Part shown: piece by piece, positions 6,497 through 12,082 of the stretch
Layout of the letters: every line of letters starts with the position of its first letter
Numbering within the stretch: position 1 is the first letter of the stretch
Source: Xanthoparmelia taractica
Lineage: Eukaryota > Ascomycota > Lecanoromycetes > Lecanorales > Parmeliaceae
Assembly: GCA_033085395.1 (NCBI GenBank)
Contig: JANQBS010000595.1
Coordinates: forward strand, 1 to 12,082
Reading direction: 5' to 3'
DNA length: 12,082 nucleotides
Translations under genes and position numbers: made by a program
Notes under the pieces: model-generated
Databases searched by the model: none
Told to the model about the DNA's origin: nothing
What the model saw: only the letters and a program-made list of their open reading frames with translations

Positions 6497-6862
6497 GCTA
6501 TAGAGTAAATAGTCATGATGGTCAGTAAGCGGCGAGTTACGATAGGACATTGTTACTTCAGCGCTCATGTAACGCCCCCAAGGCTGCTCGGTAGCCCCTG
6601 GGTACAGCTGAAAACTGTCTTTTAACTTTCGAGCGTCTTTCACATGGTTATTTTTGAAGATTCTACTCAGCACTGAACATTCCTGCCACCATCTTATACC
6701 TTTAACCCTTTCTCCTTTTGCGAGTATCCTTGTGCAGCTATTCGCCAAGCTCCGCCACTCAAAGAGGTGGCTGCGATCTTATACCCGTCCTTGTGCTCAG
6801 TTCCTTTCAACGAGAATATTCGTCGATGCACAAAGACGCTCAAACTCAAACGTCGATAAAAG

Positions 6863-8577
6863 ATGCAGCTTCAAATCATTGCAGTCGAAGATATGCAGAC
6901 AGTGGAGGAGCCGCGCTTGGGTAAAGAGCTTCCCCTGAGTCCTGGAAATTACTCGCACCCATGGCGACTCAGCGAACAGCGTGCGCCAATGAACTCGAGA
7001 GTTTCCGTACTAACTGAGCCGAGCTCTGTGTACCGAGCCCCAAGTCATGGCGAATCGTTCGACGGCTTGGAGCTTCTCGATACCAAGAATCGGATACAAG
7101 ATGAGGCTGGCAACGAAGCCAAAGATCCCAACATTGTTGAATGGGATGGTCCGGACGATCCAGAGAACCCTCTGAACTGGTCTGCCCGGAGAAAATGGGC
7201 GAATGTCATCACATTTTCAACCATTACGATGATAAGGTAAAAAGCTCCCCATTAGGCACACTAATTCTATCGATTGTTAACCTCTTCTACTCTAGTACCC
7301 TTGCTTCATCAATGTTCGCTCCCGGCGTACCACAGGTAATGGACGAGTTTGACTCTACCAACTCCCTCCTTGCCTCCTTCGTCGTATCCGTCTTTATCCT
7401 CGGCTACGTCTTCGGCCCCATCCTAATTGCCCCGGCTACCGAACTTTACGGGCGCCTGTATGTCTATCACATCTCGCACATCCTCTTTATCATCTTCACC
7501 ATCGCATGCGCCTACGCCCCTTCCCTCTCCACCCTTATCCTTTTCCGATTTGTGACGGGCGTTGCCGGCTCCACCCCAATCACCATAGGTGGCAGCTCCG
7601 TGGCAGACATGTTCATTCCTCTCGAACGCGGCCGCGCAATGTCTGTTTGGAGCATGGGGCCGCTCATAGGTCCCGTCATCGGGCCCATAGGCGGAGGTTT
7701 CCTCACTGCTGCCAGGGGTTGGCGCTCTGTCTTCTGGACCCTCGCCATCGCCATGGCGTCCAGCACTCTCATCTCCATCTTCGCCCTCCGGGAATCCTAC
7801 GCGCCGATCATTCTTGCACGTAAAGCCACCCGTCTACGCGTGTCCACCTCTAACCCTCTTCTAAAGTCAAAGTATGAGGCCGCCACAACCGTTTCCCGTA
7901 CTGAGGTCCTCGCTCGCGCGCTCATCCGCCCACTGAAGATGCTCATCTTTTCACCAATCGTTCTCGCTCTTTCAGCCTACATGGCTCTCGTTTATGGCTA
8001 CCTCTATCTTCTTTTCACCACCCTCACAGACGTCTTCGAGAACACTTATCACTTTCCCACCTCGTTGGTCGGCCTCACTTACCTCGGTCTCGGCGTCGGC
8101 ATGGTGGGCGGCATTGTCGCGTATGGCTTCCTCGCGGACAGAATGACCCTTTCCGCCGCAGCTGGGTCAGACCTCAAACCCGAACACCGCCTTCCCCCAA
8201 TTCTGCCCGGCGCAGCCTGCATTCCTGTCGGCCTCCTCATCTATGGTTGGACGGTCGAAAAAGAGGTCTTTTGGCTCGTACCGATCCTGAGCACCGTGTT
8301 GATCGGGCTTGGTCTTATACTCGCTTTTATGCCAATCATGATGTATCTCGTCGAGGCCTATACCATCTACGCCGCCTCCGCTACTGCTGCGAACACTATA
8401 TTCCGCAGTCTTGGGGGCACGCTTCTGCCATTGGCGGGCAAGCCGCTGTATGATGCTCTCGGACAAGGTTGGGGGAATACTCTGCTGGCTGGGCTGGCAC
8501 TCGTCGGGTTGCCGGCGTCATTGGGACTTATCAAATATGGAGAGTCCATCCGGCTGAGATGGCCCGTTAAGCTTTAG
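6863..8577 (+). CDS. MFS transporter, DHA1 drug:H+ antiporter type (two exons)
   Basis: Exons 6863-7236 and 7296-8577 give about 551 aa. It is a proton-coupled efflux pump of the plasma membrane (or a vesicle), with about 12 membrane segments: six between residues 113 and 290, a long basic cytosolic loop at 291-339, and six more from 340 to 537. The N-terminal tail of about 110 residues ends in WDGPDDPENPLNWSARRKW, a signature of the fungal DHA1 multidrug/polyamine group. Other motifs are SSMFAPGVPQVM in TM1, ELYGR after TM2, and the antiporter motif C, GPLIGPVIGPIGGGF (246-260), in TM5. The start is uncertain: ATG 6863 (MQLQII) or the in-frame ATG 6893 (MQTVEEP), both with a purine at -3. 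The frame is intact despite the nearby RIP zone. It is divergent from the regulator across the transposon. I infer export of, or self-protection against, the local metabolite. A general drug pump is the alternative. Confidence 0.92.
7237..7295 (+). other. MFS intron (59 nt)
   Basis: The donor is GTAAAA at 7237 and the acceptor CTAG ends at 7295 after a pyrimidine tract. AG (7235-7236) joins T (7296) to make Ser125, producing ...TITMISTLASSMFAPGVPQ..., an uninterrupted TM1. Without splicing the first exon ends in a stop at 7238-7240. Confidence 0.93.
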
Positions 8578-8934
8578 AGTTGAGTGGATCGTCATTTTTA
8601 GGTCCGCTAGGTTTGTAAATAATACCATGAGATTTGTTTCCGCTATGGATGTCATAACAACTATTAGATTCTTCGAAGCCAATGTCATTGGCTTATCCCA
8701 TCACCAAGGGGTGCAGGAAGTTACCCGACCACGCTGTTATGGATTTGGCATGTGTTCTCTAAATGCCAAGCCTCGGAGTGGATCAATACTACTCCGAAAA
8801 AGGATTTCTAGCACTCAGTAGCATTCCCGTGAGTTGGTCACGGTCCAAGCGAGGGACTCGGTTAAAGTAACGCTAATGAAATTCCGTGATCTGCTAATAG
8901 ATCCACTAAGCCTAATATAATTACGGGTCGGAAA
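8578..8934. other. Downstream region of the MFS gene
   Basis: About 360 bp holding the 3' end of the transporter transcript. A TGTAAATAATA stretch at about 8614-8624 is a plausible poly(A)-region element. An inverted repeat AAGCCAAT/ATTGGCTT with a 3-nt loop lies at 8676-8694 and so carries CCAAT in both orientations. A 64-codon open frame at 8627-8821 has no recognisable features and is probably chance. Confidence 0.5.
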
Positions 8935-9075
8935 GGTCTGGGATGGTCTGGGATATGGGGTGTCGATACCATATCATGGTATGGTATGATATTGAGACCA
9001 TATTATTTGATTTTTATGGGATGGTCTGGAAGACGTGCTGGTATCATGGAATGATCTGGGAAATTTCTGATATAT
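8935..9075. repeat. Degenerate G-rich short repeats at the border of the AT-rich block
   Basis: GGTCTGGGAT occurs twice in perfect tandem (8935-8954). Related GGTCTGG and GATCTGGG units follow at about 9023 and 9053, with GGTATGGTATGATAT and an inverted ATACCAT/ATGGTAT (about 8966-8982) between them. This simple-sequence belt separates normal DNA from the RIP-degraded block. Confidence 0.6.
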
Positions 9076-10265
9076 GCAGGGATATCTCATGTTATATGTA
9101 GGGGTATGGGAAATATACTATATATAGAAGAAGTTATTCTATATAGAATCATGCGAACGTATTCTAATTATTATTCTAGCTATTACTTCACTTTACTATC
9201 GTTATTATTATTACTTTACTTTATTATTACGTTATTAAGCTAAGCTCGCTATCGCATTTAATATCGTATTGCGAAAGGTCTTCGTAATTATCTAGGGCTT
9301 AATAAACTATTTCTATTGCTATTAATGTATTTAATTTATTTAATTACTAAAAGATTTATTAGCACGCTAATTATAATAATAATTTACTATTTATTCTATA
9401 ATAGTAAATTCTTCTCTTCTTTCTTCGTATTATAAAAAAAATTTATAATCGTTTTTTATAATTATATATTCTTAGTTATTAAAGTTATACGCTTCGTATA
9501 AATAATATAAAGATTAATATCTTCGAATATATAATAAAGAAAAGCTTTCGTCGACTTATAAATAATCTTTTTAGAATTTTAATTATAATTCTAGTTATTA
9601 TACGTCTTATTCGAATTAATAGATAATTATCTTATTTCGTAAGCTACGAATAAGCTATATATTTTTAGTTTATAAAGTAACTCTTTTTGCGTGAAATGCG
9701 TATAATTACGCGACTATATAAGAATTAGTTATAATTACTTCTTAATAAAAAAGATAAGATCTATTATTTAATTTAGAAATTATTTTAATTTTTATTAATT
9801 CTTAAAATACGCTTAAGATAGAGAATTAAATTCGAAAATTTTTCTTTTTAATAAGTCTTAGAATCTTTTTTATTAATCGAGTAAACGCTTTTTATAATAT
9901 AATTAAGTTCGTTAATTTTTATATATAATAAATCTCTTATAACGCGCGAGCTTAAAAATAATATTAGTATTAATAAAAATATTTACTTTATAAACTTATT
10001 ATTAGCTTTTTATTTTTGCGACTTTCTTATTAATTTAAATCGAATCTTAAGTCTCTTTTAATTATATAATTTTTTAACGTTAAAAGATTTAAATAAAAAT
10101 ATAAAAATATTTTTAAGTATTTTTATAGTATTATTAATAATTAAAAGAGAAGAGTTAGACTTATACGAGTTTGCGATATTATTCGTAATTACGAGCGTTA
10201 TTCTTATCGAAAAAAAAAGAGTAGAAAGAAAATTTTAGGAAATATTAGAGAATTATTTAGAAAAA

Positions 10266-10410
10266 AGAGCTTTAGAAATAATCGCTAGAATTATAATTAG
10301 AATAGAGATTTAAACTTAGATAGTTATTAAAGTGCTAATTATAGAGATTTAAATTTAGATAATTATTAGAATATTTATTAAAATAGAAATTCGAACTCGC
10401 GTAGAAAGAA
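10266..10410. repeat. Degenerate tandem repeat of about 39-bp units inside the AT-rich block
   Basis: Units starting at about 10266, 10304, 10343 and 10385 share a pattern AGA-ATTTAAA-TTAGATA-TTATTA. The clearest pair is 10304-10342 and 10343-10381. The last unit keeps CG dinucleotides (AGAAATTCGAACTCGCGTAG) where the others have TA, suggesting mutation of a once more uniform repeat. Confidence 0.5.
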
Positions 10411-10420
10411 ATCTAATTAA

Positions 10421-10495
10421 TATATTAAATATACTCTAATTTAGTCTCTTTTTAAGTTTATATATTTATTTTATATTAAATATACTCCAACTTAT
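10421..10495. repeat. Short direct repeat in the AT-rich block
   Basis: TATATTAAATATACTCTAAT at about 10421-10440 recurs as TATATTAAATATACTCCAAC at about 10472-10491, followed by TTA in both. The differences are C/T changes, as expected from RIP. Confidence 0.5.
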
Positions 10496-12082
10496 TAAAT
10501 TCTCTTATTAAGTTAACTTACTAGCGATTACTACTATCGTATAACTATATTAGAGAATTAGTCTCTCGCGCGCTTCGATCCTTAGCCCTTATATTCTTAC
10601 ACTTATTAATCTCTACTTCTTTTATTAGTATTTATTAGAATTTAATTAATACGCTATAGCGAAGAGATATTTATCTTATATATTAGTTTATGTATTATAT
10701 AGTCTTCGTATTAATTATTAATTTTAAATAGTTAAAGCTAGATTTAAAGCTAAGTATTACTAGAAGACGCGTCTTTTATAATATTCTATATTTTTTATAA
10801 ATATTATCTATCTTTATTTAAGTTATTATATTTTCTCTTAAGTCTCAAATTTTACTATATTATTCGATATCGTAGTTAGTGCTATATCGTTCGATATTAT
10901 AGATAGTATTATAAATAAGCGAGTTCCGTGGAAAGTTGAACTTCGTGAGACTTTAAAGGCGACTTATAAGAAGTTAACTATCTATTATAGCGAGACTTAA
11001 TTAAGTATAAGATATCTTTATAAATAGATAATACTTTTACGTTTAAATTATAAGAATATAATATTAAAAGAATTAAATTAAGAAGTTAAGTCTAATTAAA
11101 TATCTTAGATAAAGATATACTAAAATACGCTTAAATAGATATATCGAAATTATTAATATCTTAATATTAGTAATTAGATATAGAGAGCTAAACGAGTAAG
11201 AAGTCGCGTAGAGTCGCTTAATAATATTATTAATAAGATTAAAAATACGATAGAAGTGTTAAATAATAATTAATTTTAATAATATAAAAGAGAAGATTAA
11301 TATTCTATCTATTATTCTAGTTATAACTTAAATTTCTAATTTTAATTAAGTATTTTTTACTTATCTTAAGAATCTATTAATTCTTAATTAGTGAAAAAGC
11401 TTAGAGTCTTAAATCTTATTAATAACACGTGTGACTAGAGATATCTTAATCGTATCTAATAAAGCTATAGCTTATAAGCGATATTTCTTATAAGCTAAGC
11501 GACTATATAATAATTAAAAAAACTATTTATCTTTAATCTTTTAAGTCTTAATAATAATTTCTTATATAGAATATTAATAGAATAGCTATAAATAAAATAC
11601 ACTAAACTTAGAGAGAGATCTTAATATATTACTTGAAGCTAGATAGATTAATTAAAAAATTCGAAATTACTAGATAGAGGAGATTTCTAATATTAATTAC
11701 ATTAGTAATAATAATAAAGTATTCTCTAGATTAACTTAAGTAAGAAATTAATTCTTTTTTATTAAAATTCTATTTATTAATTATTTTTTAATTAAGAGAA
11801 GAGAAGCGAATATAAAGTAATAAAGAATTAATCTTTATAGATTAAAGATCTACGAAAAGAGTAAGAGAGATAACTTAAAATTATTCTATAAGTAATTAGA
11901 GAAGAGATCGGCTTAGCGATCTTACGTAGATTGTAATTCAAGAAAATAATGTATTATAGTTATTATTCTAATTATTATTTATTAGAATAGCTATATTTAC
12001 TTAGAGAGATTAAATTAAAAGGGAGTTTATCTTAATATCACTTATTAAGTGTCGAAGTTTAATAATTACTTAAGCTAATTTC

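Larger units (their letters stand above)
6097..6862 (+). promoter_or_regulatory. Intergenic region and promoter of the MFS transporter
   Basis: About 770 bp between the transposon and the transporter start. It holds a hairpin at 6162-6181 (GGGTTGCA/TGCAACCC around GATA), repeat copy 2 (6207-6236) and the palindromic site at 6475-6486. Near the gene, a TATA-like TTATACC at about 6694 is followed by the pyrimidine-rich CTTTAACCCTTTCTCCTTTT (about 6701-6720), typical of fungal core promoters. A 156-codon minus-strand frame crosses this stretch but has no recognisable domain and is not annotated. Confidence 0.5.
9110..12082. repeat. RIP-degraded AT-rich repeat DNA (identity lost)
   Basis: From about 9110 to the window end the composition changes abruptly to very AT-rich sequence. 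TpA is everywhere, CpA and TpG are almost absent (none in 9541-9660, for example), and CpG survives (runs such as CTCGCGCGC near 10565). This is the footprint of RIP acting on CpA in repeated DNA of Pezizomycotina. All frames are full of stops and no ORF of even 60 codons with a start is present. It was most likely one or more transposable elements. I cannot tell which class, as no intact terminal repeats or protein motifs remain visible. Such blocks are usually heterochromatic. Confidence 0.88.

Noticed and set aside
6278..6748. A 156-codon minus-strand open frame upstream of the MFS gene
   Set aside because: It has no recognisable domain, mixed codon use unlike the neighbouring genes, and covers the probable MFS promoter including the TATA-like and pyrimidine-rich elements. 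Chance is the simpler explanation, though a species-specific gene cannot be excluded.
8627..8821. A 64-codon frame downstream of the MFS gene
   Set aside because: No domain, and it lies in the probable 3' UTR region with no promoter signals.
9136..9149. A 14-bp palindrome ATTCTATATAGAAT
   Set aside because: Short AT palindromes are expected by chance in such AT-rich sequence.
9110..12082. A search for LTRs, reverse transcriptase or transposase motifs in the AT-rich block
   Set aside because: Mutation has destroyed the frames. Apparent similarities were too short to assign an element class.

Overview
The window is nuclear DNA of a filamentous ascomycete (Pezizomycotina). The evidence is short spliceosomal introns of 56-89 nt with GT..AG ends, three protein families typical of fungal secondary-metabolite loci, a pogo/Fot1-type transposon remnant, and about 3 kb of AT-rich sequence with the CpA/TpG depletion left by repeat-induced point mutation (RIP). 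No tRNA, rRNA or CRISPR was seen.

Layout. At 1-40 there is a homopolymer-rich tract, possibly a sequence-end artefact. At 335-2063 (+) lies a three-exon, membrane-anchored cytochrome P450 of about 527 aa. It converges on a two-exon Zn2Cys6 regulator of about 425 aa at 3751-2415 (-), with an AflR-like layout. From 3752 to 6862 there is about 3.1 kb with no credible host gene. It holds the upstream region of the regulator, an internally deleted pogo/Fot1 element (about 5210-6085) with a broken transposase, two copies of a 30-bp direct repeat (4540-4569 and 6207-6236) either side of that element, several inverted repeats, and the upstream region of the next gene. At 6863-8577 (+) lies a two-exon 12-TM MFS transporter of the DHA1 drug:H+ antiporter type (about 551 aa). 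After a G-rich repetitive border (about 8935-9075), the sequence changes at about 9110 into RIP-degraded DNA that runs to the window end.

How the parts fit. Oxidase, pathway-specific regulator and efflux pump together are the usual accessory genes of a secondary-metabolite cluster. No backbone synthase (PKS, NRPS, terpene cyclase) is visible, so this is either the edge of a cluster or an orphan trio. The regulator and transporter are divergently arranged around the transposon-invaded interval. A palindrome, TCGGATTTCCGA, about 380 bp upstream of the transporter is a plausible site for a zinc-cluster regulator such as the neighbouring one. The RIP block suggests the trio borders repeat-rich, probably silenced chromatin. 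I found no clearly new biological system. The most useful leads are the palindromic operator candidate, the G-quadruplex in the P450 3' end, the unusual inverted TIR copy inside the pogo element, and the unidentified 30-bp repeat family.
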